DNA of 45,199 bases from JBEVNR01 sp040507985 (GTDB taxonomy: Bacteria > Pseudomonadota > Alphaproteobacteria > Rickettsiales > UBA6187): NCBI GenBank assembly GCA_040507985.1, contig JBEVNR010000020.1, forward strand, positions 1 through 45,199. The letters are read 5' to 3'. The notes under the pieces are model-generated. The model was not told the DNA's origin and ran no database searches. It saw only the letters and a list, made by a program, of their open reading frames with translations. The position numbers and the translations under genes were made by a program. Positions 8,020-17,620 of this stretch are shown here, in pieces; position 1 is the first letter of the stretch, and each line of letters opens with the position of its first letter.

Positions 8020-10389
8020 TTAAAACCGCGTTCCGAAGTTAAATCGGAAGAACTGCGTTTCGTCGTAATCTTCTTTCATGAACGGCGCCGCTAAGTCAAG
8101 ACGAATCGGCCCCATGGGCGAGCGCCAGGAGAGGCCGACGCCGGCGGAGGCGCGCAGGGACGTGTCGTCGAACACCGTCGACGTCGCGCTGCTCTTGTCG
8201 TCCACGTTAAACAGCGAAGCGCCGTCCACGAACGCTGCGCCGCGTATGCCCAGCTCCTCCGGCAAGCCCAAGGGAAATTCCAACTCCACGGTGCCGGCGT
8301 AATAGGTGTTGCCGCCCAACGAGTCGCGCACGCCCGGGCGCGCCACGTCCGACCCGCGCGGCCCTATTCCCGCCGTGTCGAAGCCGCGAATGTCGTTGCC
8401 GCCAATGAAAAACCGCTCGTTGATGCGCACGTTTTTATCGTTATAACCGAATATATGGCCGCCGCTTGCCCCAAGCATTAAAATGACGTCGCGCTTATAT
8501 AAGGGATAGTAGAATCTGGCCTTGCCTTCGTGCTTCACGTATTGCGAGTCCCCCCCGACGCCTGCCAACCCTTGGTTGAATCGCAAATAATAGCCTTCGG
8601 TGGGGATGTAGGCGCTGTCGCGCTTGTCGTAGGTGAGAGTGTGGTCGATAAGCGAGGTGACGTTGGTGCCTTCCTGCTGGCGAATGAAGGCCGAGGCGTC
8701 GTCGCGCACGTCGGTAATGTCGAGCTGCTGCAACGAATAGCGCAGCGAATGGCGTAAATATTCCGTGAGCGGGTACGACATGCGCACCGCGCCGCCTTGC
8801 GTGTCGCTGTCAAACGAGCTTTCGCGGTAAGCGTACCCGTTACGGAAAATATCGAAGCCGAGCGACAGGTCGCGATCCATAAAATACGGTTCGGTGAAGC
8901 TAAGCTGCGCCTCCATGCCGCGCGTCGAGCGCTGAAACCCGATGCGCGCGTCTTGCCCCTTGCCGAGGAAGTTGCGCTCGCGCAGACTCACGTTGCCGAG
9001 CGCGCCTTCCGTGGTGGAATATCCCGCGCCGAAATTCAGTTCGCCGGTCGAACGTTCCGAGACTTCCACGTCCAAATCGGCCTTATCGCCTTCGGGAGTT
9101 TTTTTGGTTTTAATTTCGGCCTTGTTGAAGAATCCGAGGTTTTTGATGCGTTGTTCCGAGCGCTTAATGTCGCGCGCGCTGTACGGATCGCCTTCGGCGA
9201 TGCGCATCTCGCGGCGAATCACGCGATCGAGCGTACGCACGTTGCCGCTAATGTTAATGTTGTTGACGTAGCTTTTTTCGCCTTCCTTCACGCGATAACT
9301 GAGCTTCACTTTCCGCGAGGCGCGGTCGGGCGCAACGTCGGAACGCACGTCGACGAAGGTGTAGCCTTGTTCGTTCAAGTCTTCCGTCATCGCGTCGACG
9401 GAATCGCTCACGACTTTATTGTTAAAATAGTCGTTCGCTTTGGTTTGAATTTTTTCGCCGAGTTTTTTCACGTCCACGCCCGGAATGTCCGACGCCAACT
9501 CAATGTCGCCGAAGCGGTAGCGGTTGCCTTCCTCCACCGCAAAGGTGAGGATGAACTCGCCTTTGTCGCGCGAAATTTCGGCGTTGGCCGACAAGACTTT
9601 AAAATCGATGTAGCCGTGTTCCAGATAAAAGCGGCGCAGCAATTCCTGATCGAAATTCATGCGGTCCTGATCGTAGACGTCGGCGGAGGAGAAAAAGCGA
9701 TACCACCGTTCTTCCGAACTGGTGATAACGTCTTTTAGCTGCGCGTCGCTAAAAATTTCGTTGCCGACGAAGTAAATTTTAGAAATTTTCGTCTTTTTGC
9801 CTTCGTAAATTTCGTACACCAAGTCGAGCCGATTGCGGTCCAGACGAATGACTTTCGGCTCGACGGTGGCGGAATAGCGCCCTTGCTTGCGGTAAAGCTG
9901 TAAAATGGCGTCGACGTCGCGCTGCAAATTCGCTTTGGTGAAAATCGCGCGGGGCGCGAGCGATATTTCTTTCTGTAAGTCTTCGTCTTTCATGCGCTTG
10001 TTGCCTTCAAACGCAACATTGCGTATGGCGGGATTTTCTTCCACATGCACGATAAGCGCGCCGTCGTCATAGCGCAACGACACGTCGGAAAACAACCCGA
10101 TGCCGAACAGGCGCTTAAGGGCGTCGTTGCCTTTTTCCTGCGTGTAGGAATCGCCTTGCTTCATACCCAAATAAGAGAGCACCGTCGCCGTTTCGGTGCG
10201 TACGTTACCTTCGACGCGAACGGCGTTAATTTTTCCTTCCGACGGCATGCCGGCGTCGAAGAGCGACGAAGAAACGTTCGTATCGCCTTCCGCCGATTGG
10301 GCGAAAGCGGAAGAAGGCAGGCTTTGCGCCGTAGAGGCGAACGCAAGCGTCAGGCAGGCGGCGGAGCGAAAGGAAATACGCGGCGTCAT
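8020..10389 (-). CDS. bamA: outer-membrane protein assembly factor BamA
   Basis: Central, essential subunit of the BAM complex that inserts beta-barrels in the outer membrane. Its 789 residues comprise a signal peptide ending near SSAFAQS, five POTRA domains (about 50-440) and a C-terminal 16-strand barrel. The barrel contains the family motif region around GIGPRGSD and ends in a phenylalanine (FNFGTRF), the usual outer-membrane signal. The start ATG overlaps the rseP stop by four bases (ATGA). The following gene, ompH, begins 19 bases after its stop. Confidence 0.97.
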   Translation of the reverse strand: MTPRISFRSAACLTLAFASTAQSLPSSAFAQSAEGDTNVSSSLFDAGMPSEGKINAVRVEGNVRTETATVLSYLGMKQGDSYTQEKGNDALKRLFGIGLFSDVSLRYDDGALIVHVEENPAIRNVAFEGNKRMKDEDLQKEISLAPRAIFTKANLQRDVDAILQLYRKQGRYSATVEPKVIRLDRNRLDLVYEIYEGKKTKISKIYFVGNEIFSDAQLKDVITSSEERWYRFFSSADVYDQDRMNFDQELLRRFYLEHGYIDFKVLSANAEISRDKGEFILTFAVEEGNRYRFGDIELASDIPGVDVKKLGEKIQTKANDYFNNKVVSDSVDAMTEDLNEQGYTFVDVRSDVAPDRASRKVKLSYRVKEGEKSYVNNINISGNVRTLDRVIRREMRIAEGDPYSARDIKRSEQRIKNLGFFNKAEIKTKKTPEGDKADLDVEVSERSTGELNFGAGYSTTEGALGNVSLRERNFLGKGQDARIGFQRSTRGMEAQLSFTEPYFMDRDLSLGFDIFRNGYAYRESSFDSDTQGGAVRMSYPLTEYLRHSLRYSLQQLDITDVRDDASAFIRQQEGTNVTSLIDHTLTYDKRDSAYIPTEGYYLRFNQGLAGVGGDSQYVKHEGKARFYYPLYKRDVILMLGASGGHIFGYNDKNVRINERFFIGGNDIRGFDTAGIGPRGSDVARPGVRDSLGGNTYYAGTVELEFPLGLPEELGIRGAAFVDGASLFNVDDKSSATSTVFDDTSLRASAGVGLSWRSPMGPIRLDLAAPFMKEDYDETQFFRFNFGTRF

Positions 10390-11504
10390 TTAAATAATTT
10401 TACTATGTCGTTATAGACGGCAAAGGCGGCGAAAAGCGATATGAGCGCAATGCCTATCTTAATGCCGACTTCCTGGAATTTATCCGCTAACGGCTTTCCG
10501 CGCAAGCCTTCTATGGCGTAATATAATAAATGTCCGCCGTCGAGCGCGGGAATCGGGAATAAATTCACCAATCCCAAATTAGCCGACAGAACGGCAATAA
10601 ACCATATCACCGTTTGCACGCCCTGTTGCATCGACTGGCCGGAATATTTCGCGATGCCGATGGGTCCGGAAATTTCGCTCACGTCGCGTCTTCCGACGAT
10701 CATCTGACCGACGGCGGTTAAGGTGGACGTCACGAAATTATAGGTTTCCTTGTTGGCTTCGATAAAGGCGTCAATCGGCGGCAATTTATGGTAGCTGCTA
10801 TATTTGGGCGACGACGCCACGCCCAGCACCGGCAGGGTGATCGTATTGCCGAAAATGTCCGTCGTTTCCTTTATCTCCGGAGTGACGGAAATCACCGTTT
10901 CGCTACCGTCGCGCTTAATGCGCGCCTCGACCGGCTCGCCCAGATTGAGCGTGACGGCGCGCTTAATGTCGGCAAAGGCGTGAATGCGCTTGCCGCCAAT
11001 GGCGATAAATTCGTCGCCGACGCGAATGCCGGCCTTTTCCGCCGCGCTTCCGGCCACCACTTCCCCTACCACGGGCAGGATGGTTTGCTTGCCGGAGAAA
11101 TAAAACAATCCGGTCATCACCGTAATCGTCAATATAAAATTGGCGAGCGGCCCGGCGAAGACGACGGCGGCCTTTTTGTAGAGCGGCTTGAAATGGAACG
11201 CGATGGATTTTTCGGCGTCCGTAAAGGTTTCGACCGCGTCCGGGTTGGGCGAGCTTGCGGGATCGGCGTCGCCGAACATTTTCACGTATCCCCCCATGGG
11301 AATGAGGCAAAACTTCCAGCGCGTGCCGTTTTTCGCGGTGTATCCGAATATCTCCTTGCCGAAACCGATGGAAAACGTTTCGACCTTCACCCCGCACCAC
11401 CGCGCGACGCGGTAATGTCCGTATTCGTGAACGAACACGATGACGGTCAGCACGACCACGAACGACGCGGCATAAAATAAGGCGGTTTGCAACATGTCGA
11501 TCAT
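10386..11504 (-). CDS. rseP: RIP zinc metalloprotease (site-2 protease)
   Basis: Intramembrane protease that cleaves anti-sigma factors and leftover signal peptides. It has 372 residues. The zinc motif HEYGH is at residues 26-30 in the first membrane segment. One PDZ domain is visible (VVGEVVAGSAAEKAGIRVGDEFIAIGG). The third zinc ligand is in the LDG motif of PIPALDGGHL near the C-terminus. E. coli RseP has two PDZ domains, whereas the shorter one-PDZ form is common in alphaproteobacteria. It is the first gene of the run in this window. The usual upstream neighbours (uppS, cdsA, dxr) are absent. Confidence 0.95.
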   Translation of the reverse strand: MIDMLQTALFYAASFVVVLTVIVFVHEYGHYRVARWCGVKVETFSIGFGKEIFGYTAKNGTRWKFCLIPMGGYVKMFGDADPASSPNPDAVETFTDAEKSIAFHFKPLYKKAAVVFAGPLANFILTITVMTGLFYFSGKQTILPVVGEVVAGSAAEKAGIRVGDEFIAIGGKRIHAFADIKRAVTLNLGEPVEARIKRDGSETVISVTPEIKETTDIFGNTITLPVLGVASSPKYSSYHKLPPIDAFIEANKETYNFVTSTLTAVGQMIVGRRDVSEISGPIGIAKYSGQSMQQGVQTVIWFIAVLSANLGLVNLFPIPALDGGHLLYYAIEGLRGKPLADKFQEVGIKIGIALISLFAAFAVYNDIVKLFK

Positions 11505-11858
11505 GACCTGTTTTTACTCCAAAGTTTCGACCGCTACAGTGTGCGTATTTTTACTAAAAAAGCAAGAAAAAAGCGGTAACGGCTTGCCGGTTGTTACGCC
11601 GACGGCCTAACGGCGAGGAGGGGCGCGGTTTCGCCGCGCCTAAACGCTTGTCCTTTGGTTGCTGACGGTTTGGCGACGACGAGGATGAAATAAAAAATTT
11701 TTCTTTTTTTAATGGGCCGGCCGGCGGCGTTAGAATATATGAAAAACAATCGGGCTTTTTTGCCGCAAACGTCGATCTCCGTGATTTTTAACGATCATTA
11801 TCGTTATCGTTCTCGAATGGCGATGGCATGGAGCCGTTCCAAAAGATTGGACTCCTGC
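11505..11858. other. intergenic region upstream of rseP
   Basis: About 350 bases with no convincing gene. It should hold the rseP promoter on the minus strand, but no clear -35/-10 pair stands out. A perfect GC hairpin lies at 11622-11640 (arms GGCGCGG and CCGCGCC, 5-base loop), followed by an A/T block near 11690-11712. Neither strand shows a hairpin directly followed by a T-run, so I do not call a terminator. Confidence 0.5.
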
Positions 11859-12155
11859 CTACAAGGCACTCAACGCCGCCTCAAGTCCGTTGAGGCCGGA
11901 ACTATCTTTAATCGTAAACTCTTTTACTGCCTGGGGGTTTTTTACCATTTTGTATACGGCCTGTAACTGTCGGCTATCGATCTGATCAGCAGTCAAGCCA
12001 GCAGGCAAGGGGGCATTAGGGTCACCATCTTTGTGTGGTAGACAAGCTATTCGGATATTTGAGATCAGATCTTTGTTATTCGCTATTTCAGGGGGAATAC
12101 CTTGGTTACTATTAATACCCAAGATGGCATTTTTAATTTCAGATGGAGTAGGCAT
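11859..12155 (-). CDS. small hypothetical protein
   Basis: A 98-residue ORF with a protein-like composition, no signal peptide and no membrane segment. I recognise no family. The N-terminal half is polar with several Ile and Asn residues, and the C-terminal half looks helical. The DNA is more AT-rich than neighbouring genes and no good ribosome site is present (only AGAAG touching the ATG). It stands alone between the divergent rseP and efp. It could be a recently acquired orphan or a chance ORF. Confidence 0.45.
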   Translation of the reverse strand: MPTPSEIKNAILGINSNQGIPPEIANNKDLISNIRIACLPHKDGDPNAPLPAGLTADQIDSRQLQAVYKMVKNPQAVKEFTIKDSSGLNGLEAALSAL

Positions 12156-12284
12156 CTTCTATTTTTTGTGCAAATATGCTCAAACCAATGAATGTCGGCA
12201 GAAAGACGGCGCGACGGAAAATATTTTTAACGAACATAAAAGATTTTTATATATAGGCAAGGAGTTTTTATAGGGCAAGACGCC

Positions 12285-12301
12285 AATTCTTATTAAGAAT
12301 T
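12285..12301. promoter_or_regulatory. 17-base palindrome upstream of efp
   Basis: Perfect 8-base arms AATTCTTA and TAAGAATT around a single central T, about 128 bases before the efp start in AT-rich DNA. Operator-like in form; no regulator is suggested by the sequence. Confidence 0.3.
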
Positions 12302-12428
12302 CCATTCTTCATTAAAATCTACTTAATTGCTGATAAATATGGAATTATTTTCGTCATCCCGCTTGCGGTTTCCGGCGGCGGGAATTATAGTGGCGCCGTC
12401 CACCCATCCTGCGAGGAGCGCGCCGTTT

Positions 12429-12992
12429 ATGAAAATTATCGCCAACCACGTGAGCGTCGGCAACGTGATAGAGCATCAAGGCAAGTTATTCGTCGTCGCG
12501 AAAAAAAGCACCACCCAGCCGGGAAAGGGCGGGGCCTACGTGCAGCTCGAACTAAAGAATCTGACCGAAGGCACCAAGCACAACGAGCGCTTCCGCTCGT
12601 CCGAATCGATAGAAAGGGTGGTGCTCGACGAACAAACCTACCAGTTTTTATATAACGAAGGCGAAAACGCCGTGTTGATGAACATGGAGGACTTCGAGCA
12701 AATCACCGTTCCGCTCGAAAATATCGGCGAATCCGCCGCCTTTTTAGAGGAAGGCATGCAGGTGACGGCGGTGTCGCACGAAGATAACATCGTGTCCGTG
12801 TCGCTTCCCGAGGAAATGGTCGGCGAGATCGTCGAGGCCGAGCCGGCCCTTAAGGGACAAACCGTCTCCTCTTCCTATAAACCCGCCCGGTTGGCCAACG
12901 GCGTGCGGGTGATGGTGCCGCCCTTTATCGACATAGGCACGCGCATTATCGTTAAAACGTTGGACGCCAGCTATGTTAAGCGCGCCGAATAA
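12429..12992 (+). CDS. efp: elongation factor P
   Basis: Translation factor that rescues ribosomes stalled on polyproline stretches. From the ATG at 12429 it has 187 residues, the family length, with three beta-barrel domains. The modifiable lysine is Lys33 in the loop TTQPGKGGAY, equivalent to E. coli Lys34. The C-terminal domain has VMVPPFIDIGTRIIVKT. GAGGAG at 12413-12418 lies ten bases upstream. An in-frame extension back to 12327 lacks family similarity. No EpmA/EpmB modification genes are seen in the window. Its 3' end overlaps the next gene by 20 bases. Confidence 0.96.
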   Translation: MKIIANHVSVGNVIEHQGKLFVVAKKSTTQPGKGGAYVQLELKNLTEGTKHNERFRSSESIERVVLDEQTYQFLYNEGENAVLMNMEDFEQITVPLENIGESAAFLEEGMQVTAVSHEDNIVSVSLPEEMVGEIVEAEPALKGQTVSSSYKPARLANGVRVMVPPFIDIGTRIIVKTLDASYVKRAE

Positions 12993-13794
12993 CGGCGGCG
13001 ACGATATTTTCGCGCGGTTTCCCTTCGTTGCGATGGAAGAGGCCGCGCGCCTTGCCGGAGAGGGTTTAAAAAACTCTTTTTCTTCCGTCGGTCGACTTAA
13101 AGTGTACGAAAAATCTCGCTTCGACGTCTATAGCGACGCCGACGTGCAAGCTGAGGACGACGTTTTCTCCGTCTTGTCTCGCTCCGCCCCTTCTTACGGA
13201 TTCCTTATGGAGGAGCGCGGCAAAATCGTCGGCGGCGATCCGAACGTTCGCTGGACGGTCGATCCCTTGGACGGCACGAAAAACTTCCTCCACGGCATTC
13301 CGCTCTACGCCGTGTCGCTGGCGCTGGAAAAATATGCGGACGGGTTATGGCGCTCCGTTGCCGGCCTTACCTACATGCCGGCACAGGGAACGCTCTACTA
13401 CGCGGAAGAAAAATTCGGCGCCTATGCCATCGATAATAACGCCATGCCGCGCCGTTTGGCGATGCGCGGTCCGCTGCACTCCACGCACCGGCTGGCTTCC
13501 CTCGGCCATACGCCCGCCCCCCATATTGCGCAAACGCTCAGAAGGCAAGGGTTTTCCTTTCGGGAAATGGGCGCGGCCACCCTCTCTTTCGCGCTTTTGG
13601 CCGAAGACAAGCTTGACGCCGTCTCCCTGCCAAACGCCAAGCGCTGGGACATAGCCGCCGGCGTGGCGTTGGTGCGCGAAGCGGGCGGCGTCGTCACCTG
13701 CCTTAAAGGCAATATGAATTTTGACGACGGCGCCTCCGTTGCGGCGGGAAACAAGGAAACGCACGCCGCCTTGCTGGCCGCCGCCGTTTCTTAG
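12973..13794 (+). CDS. suhB: inositol monophosphatase family protein
   Basis: Magnesium-dependent sugar-phosphate phosphatase fold, 273 residues. The metal-binding motifs are visible: the Glu pair in LMEERGK, DPLDGTKNF, and the C-terminal WDIAAG. This resembles SuhB/inositol-1-monophosphatase, but the family also contains CysQ and histidinol-phosphatase-like enzymes, so the symbol is tentative. The ATG lies within efp in another frame, giving a 20-base overlap and probable co-transcription; efp followed by an IMPase gene is a recurring order in alphaproteobacteria. Confidence 0.85.
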   Translation: MLSAPNNGGDDIFARFPFVAMEEAARLAGEGLKNSFSSVGRLKVYEKSRFDVYSDADVQAEDDVFSVLSRSAPSYGFLMEERGKIVGGDPNVRWTVDPLDGTKNFLHGIPLYAVSLALEKYADGLWRSVAGLTYMPAQGTLYYAEEKFGAYAIDNNAMPRRLAMRGPLHSTHRLASLGHTPAPHIAQTLRRQGFSFREMGAATLSFALLAEDKLDAVSLPNAKRWDIAAGVALVREAGGVVTCLKGNMNFDDGASVAAGNKETHAALLAAAVS

Positions 13795-13877
13795 ACGAGA
13801 AAATCTTCCCGCGTACATAATTTCTTAATTTCGCCCAGAGTAAAACTGTAGGTAGAAATTCTATATCTGAGGGAATT

Positions 13878-16724
13878 ATGGCGTTACGCGTGTCGAATTA
13901 CCTAAAAAACATGAAACTTCGCCATACGCTGCCGGCGGCGATTATTTTGGCTGCCGGAACGGCGGCCACGGTCGCCGGGGGCTTCAGCTACTACCAGGCG
14001 GCGCGGGAATTGCGCGTACAGTCGCAAAACGCCCTGCAAGCGGCCTTGGAAGAAAAAGCCGAGACGCTCGGTAACTATTTAAGCGGCATCGAAAAGGACT
14101 TAGACGCACTTTCCGATAGCGTGATGACGCGCGACGCAATCAAAGAAATGTCGGCGGCGTGGAGGGCGCTCGCGGAAGACGGCTCTCCCACCGAATATTT
14201 GCAGCGCCGTTACATCGACGAGAATCCGAGTCCCGTCGGCCATAAGGACGATCTGGACGCGGCACAAGACGGCTCGTTCTATAGCAAGCTGCACGCAAAA
14301 TACCATCCGTCCTTTCGCAGCTATTTGCGCAACAAAGGCTATTACGACATTTTTTTGACCGATACCGACGGCAACGTGGTTTATACGGTATTTAAGGAAG
14401 CCGATTTCGCCACCAACCTTATAAACGGCAAATGGAAGGCGTCCGATTTAGGCAACGTCTACCGCGACGCGAAAGCGTTAAAAAACGGACAAACCGCGTT
14501 TTATGACTTCAAGCCCTATACGCCGAGCGCCGACGTGCCGGCAAGCTTTATTTCCACGCCGGTGGAGGACGCGAACGGCGTACAGCTTGGTACGCTCACC
14601 TACCAAATGCCGATCGGAGAGATTAATTCCATTCTGGGATCAGCCTCCGGCATCGGCAAAAGCGGCGAAATCGCGCTCGTGGGCAACGACTATCTCTTGC
14701 GGAACGATCCGCGTCCGACCGCCGAAAGCGTGATCTTAAAGCGGCGCGTCGAAAACGCCGACATAAAAGCGGCGTTGGAAGGCGCAAAAACAAGCGGGGA
14801 ATTTACCGACGAAAACGGCGTGCGCAAGGTGGCGGCATACATGCCGTTTACGTTCAGAAACACGAAATTCGCGCTCGCCGCCACCGAAAACGCGGACGAA
14901 ATCTTCGCGCCGCTCGTGAAATTGCGCAACGACGTCATCGAGGGAACGGTGGGCGTGCTGCTGTTCGCGCTATGTTTCGGCTGGTGGATGGCGCGCAGGG
15001 TGTCGCGTCGCGTCTCCGCCTTGGCAGACGCCGTGGGCGAGATTGCCTCCGGTAAAAACGCCGTCATTCCCTCGCGCGACTCCGGAGACGAAATCGGCGA
15101 CATCGCCCGCGCCCTCTCCGACATAAACGACACGGGTAGAAACGCGCTGCGCGTGAAGTCGGCGCTCGACAACGTCACCGGCAACGTGATGATCGCGGAC
15201 GAAAACTATAACATCATCTATCTCAACGCCGCCGTGGCGAACATGTTGCGCAAAAACGCGAAAGAAATACAGAAAGACCTGCCGCGCTTTAATCCCGAGA
15301 CGTTGCTGGGCACCAATATCGACGTGTTCCATAAAAATCCGTCGAAACAGCGCGGCATGCTGGACATGCTGCAAAACACCTACCGTTCCGGCTTGAGCCT
15401 CGGCGAATCGTCGTTTAGGCTGACGGTGAACCCCGTTCGCGACACGGACGGCAAGCGCATAGCCACGGTGGTGGAATGGGCGGACGTCACCCAAGAGCTT
15501 TCCGTCGAAAAAGAAATTTCCACGTTGGTCGAGGCGGCGGCGCGGGGCGACTTTACGCGGCATATTTCGTCCGAAGGCAAGGATGGATTCTTTAAAGTTC
15601 TCTCCGACGGCGTCAACAGCATTAACGACGCGTCGCGTCGGGGCTTATCCGCCATTAAGGACGTGATGAATTCTCTGTCCGAAGGCGATTTGACCAACCG
15701 CATGGACGGCGACTATAGCGGCGCCTTTGCCGATATTCAAGACGCGCTCAACGCCACCGTCGACAAGCTGACGAGCATCGTCGGCGACATTAACGACGCA
15801 GCGCAGCGGGTGCATAATTCGTCGGTGGAAATATCCGACGGCAGCGCCGATCTGTCGCGCCGCACCGAAAGCCAGGCCAGCGCGCTCGAACAAACGGCGG
15901 CGTCGGTCGAGAGGCTGACGCAAATGGTCGGCAGCAACAGCGACAATGCCTCGCGCGCCAATAATTGCTCCGACAAGGCGGCGTCGGTCGCTAAAAGCGG
16001 CGGGCAGGTGGTCGGCGCGGCGATAAGCGCCATGAAGGCCATCGAGGCGTCGTCGCAAAAAATATCGGACATTATCGGCGTGATCGACGAAATCGCCTTT
16101 CAAACCAACTTGCTGGCCTTAAACGCGGCGGTCGAGGCGGCGCGGGCGGGCGAGGCCGGCAAAGGGTTTGCGGTGGTGGCCGAAGAAGTGCGCACCTTGG
16201 CCGGACGTTCCGCCACGGCGTCGCGCGAAATTAAGGGGCTAATCACCGAAAGCGTGTCTCAGGTGAAAAACGGATCGTCTCTGGTGCAGCAATCCGGCGA
16301 CGCGCTCAAAAACATCATCGATTCGATCGAGGAAGCGTCAAGGCTGGTGTCCGACATCGCCTCCGCGTCGCAAGAGCAGGCCACCGGCATTCGCGAAATT
16401 AACGTCGCGGTCAGCTCGATGGACGAAGCCACCCAACAAAATGCCGCGCTGTTCGAGGAAAACACCGCCGCCGCCTCGTCGCTCTCGCAACAGGCGGACG
16501 TCATGCGGTCGCTGGTGGGCGCGTTTACGCTCGCCAAAGGCGCGTCGTCCGCGCCGTCTTCCCGCCCCGCCCCGTCGCCTTCGCCGAAACCGGCCGCAAA
16601 ACCGGCGCAGGCGGCGAAAAAACCGACGGCGTCGCCTTCCTCCGCGCATTCCGCCCCGGCAAAAAAAGCGTCGCCCAACTCCGGCACGGTCAGTTACGAC
16701 GCGAACGATTGGAAGGAGTTTTAG
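13878..16724 (+). CDS. methyl-accepting chemotaxis protein with Cache, HAMP and PAS regions
   Basis: Large transmembrane chemoreceptor, 948 residues. Order: a first membrane segment (about 17-38), a periplasmic Cache-like sensor (about 40-350), and a second membrane segment near VGVLLFALCFGWW. A HAMP domain follows, then a PAS-like domain (about 430-535, IIYLNAAVANMLRKN), a second HAMP-like part, and a long signalling coiled coil. The coil's tip carries the conserved DEIAFQTNLLALNAAVEAAR. The tail is a Pro/Ala/Ser/Lys-rich linker ending in DWKEF, which fits the xWxxF tether for CheR/CheB. GAGGG four bases before the ATG supports the start. No che genes are nearby. It converges on ctaB with six bases between stops. 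Confidence 0.95.
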   Translation: MALRVSNYLKNMKLRHTLPAAIILAAGTAATVAGGFSYYQAARELRVQSQNALQAALEEKAETLGNYLSGIEKDLDALSDSVMTRDAIKEMSAAWRALAEDGSPTEYLQRRYIDENPSPVGHKDDLDAAQDGSFYSKLHAKYHPSFRSYLRNKGYYDIFLTDTDGNVVYTVFKEADFATNLINGKWKASDLGNVYRDAKALKNGQTAFYDFKPYTPSADVPASFISTPVEDANGVQLGTLTYQMPIGEINSILGSASGIGKSGEIALVGNDYLLRNDPRPTAESVILKRRVENADIKAALEGAKTSGEFTDENGVRKVAAYMPFTFRNTKFALAATENADEIFAPLVKLRNDVIEGTVGVLLFALCFGWWMARRVSRRVSALADAVGEIASGKNAVIPSRDSGDEIGDIARALSDINDTGRNALRVKSALDNVTGNVMIADENYNIIYLNAAVANMLRKNAKEIQKDLPRFNPETLLGTNIDVFHKNPSKQRGMLDMLQNTYRSGLSLGESSFRLTVNPVRDTDGKRIATVVEWADVTQELSVEKEISTLVEAAARGDFTRHISSEGKDGFFKVLSDGVNSINDASRRGLSAIKDVMNSLSEGDLTNRMDGDYSGAFADIQDALNATVDKLTSIVGDINDAAQRVHNSSVEISDGSADLSRRTESQASALEQTAASVERLTQMVGSNSDNASRANNCSDKAASVAKSGGQVVGAAISAMKAIEASSQKISDIIGVIDEIAFQTNLLALNAAVEAARAGEAGKGFAVVAEEVRTLAGRSATASREIKGLITESVSQVKNGSSLVQQSGDALKNIIDSIEEASRLVSDIASASQEQATGIREINVAVSSMDEATQQNAALFEENTAAASSLSQQADVMRSLVGAFTLAKGASSAPSSRPAPSPSPKPAAKPAQAAKKPTASPSSAHSAPAKKASPNSGTVSYDANDWKEF

Positions 16725-16730
16725 ATAAAG

Positions 16731-17612
16731 TTATGCGCACGCCATAGCGGCGATAAAGACGGCGAACAGATAGGCGATGGAGCGTAAGAAGGAGAAAATG
16801 GCGCGTTTGTCCTCGTCTTTTCGTAGCAATGCGACGATGGAGTCGGCATACCATATTCCGGCGGCGGCGCTGAGGGCGAGGTAGGGCAGGGGATGCGTTA
16901 AAAATAAGGCGGGAGCGAAGCCGAGCGCGATGGTGGAGAATCCGTAAAGCGCGATGAGCCGTATGGTTGTTTTTCGACCGGCGACGAGCGGCATCATGGG
17001 AATGCCGGCGTTTTTATAATCGTCGCTTTTCGCTAGGGCCAGCGCCCAAAAATGCGCGGGCGTCCACATGAAAATGATGGCGACGAGCGTCCATGCTTGC
17101 CACGGCGCTTCGCCCGTGGCCGCCGCCCAGCCTATGGCGGGAGGAATCGCCCCGGCAATGCCGCCGATGACGATATTTTGCGGGGTATAAGGCTTAAGCC
17201 ATACGGTATATATGAAGCAATAGGAAATAATGCTTGCGATAAGCAGCAGCGTTGCCAGACCGTTCGTCGCCGCCACCATCAGCATGACGGAGAAAAGCGC
17301 GAGCAGCGCCGAGAAAATCAGCGCGCTCTCCGGCGCCATGCGGCCCGCCGGCAGGGGACGATTCGCCGTTCGTTTCATCAGCGCGTCGCTTCTGCGTTCG
17401 TACCACATGTTAAACGCGCCGGAGGCGCCGGACGCCAGCGCGACCGCCAACACGGCCACGCACAGCATGGCGGGGTGTGCGTCTCCGGGAGCAATGACGG
17501 CGCCGGTTGCCGCCGTAAACGCAACGGTAAGCGACACGCGGGGCTTCGCCAACGTCACATAGTCGCGCCATAACGGTCCGGCGCAGGAAGGGAAAGCGGC
17601 GACGTTATCCAT
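16731..17612 (-). CDS. ctaB: protoheme IX farnesyltransferase (heme O synthase)
   Basis: UbiA-family membrane enzyme that adds a farnesyl group to heme b, giving heme O, the precursor of heme a for the aa3 oxidase. It has 293 residues with about eight or nine membrane helices. The first prenyl-binding loop is seen in NMWYERRSDALMKRTANRPL and the second in DDYKNAGIPMMPL. It follows ctaD by eight bases and is last in the ctaC-ctaD-ctaB run, as in many alphaproteobacteria. The usual next genes ctaG and ctaE are absent; the MCP gene converges on it instead. Confidence 0.95.
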   Translation of the reverse strand: MDNVAAFPSCAGPLWRDYVTLAKPRVSLTVAFTAATGAVIAPGDAHPAMLCVAVLAVALASGASGAFNMWYERRSDALMKRTANRPLPAGRMAPESALIFSALLALFSVMLMVAATNGLATLLLIASIISYCFIYTVWLKPYTPQNIVIGGIAGAIPPAIGWAAATGEAPWQAWTLVAIIFMWTPAHFWALALAKSDDYKNAGIPMMPLVAGRKTTIRLIALYGFSTIALGFAPALFLTHPLPYLALSAAAGIWYADSIVALLRKDEDKRAIFSFLRSIAYLFAVFIAAMACA

Positions 17613-17620
17613 AGTAAAAG

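Noticed and set aside
8797..9738. A 313-codon plus-strand ORF opposite bamA
   Set aside because: It is antisense to conserved POTRA and barrel coding sequence and has no recognisable protein features.
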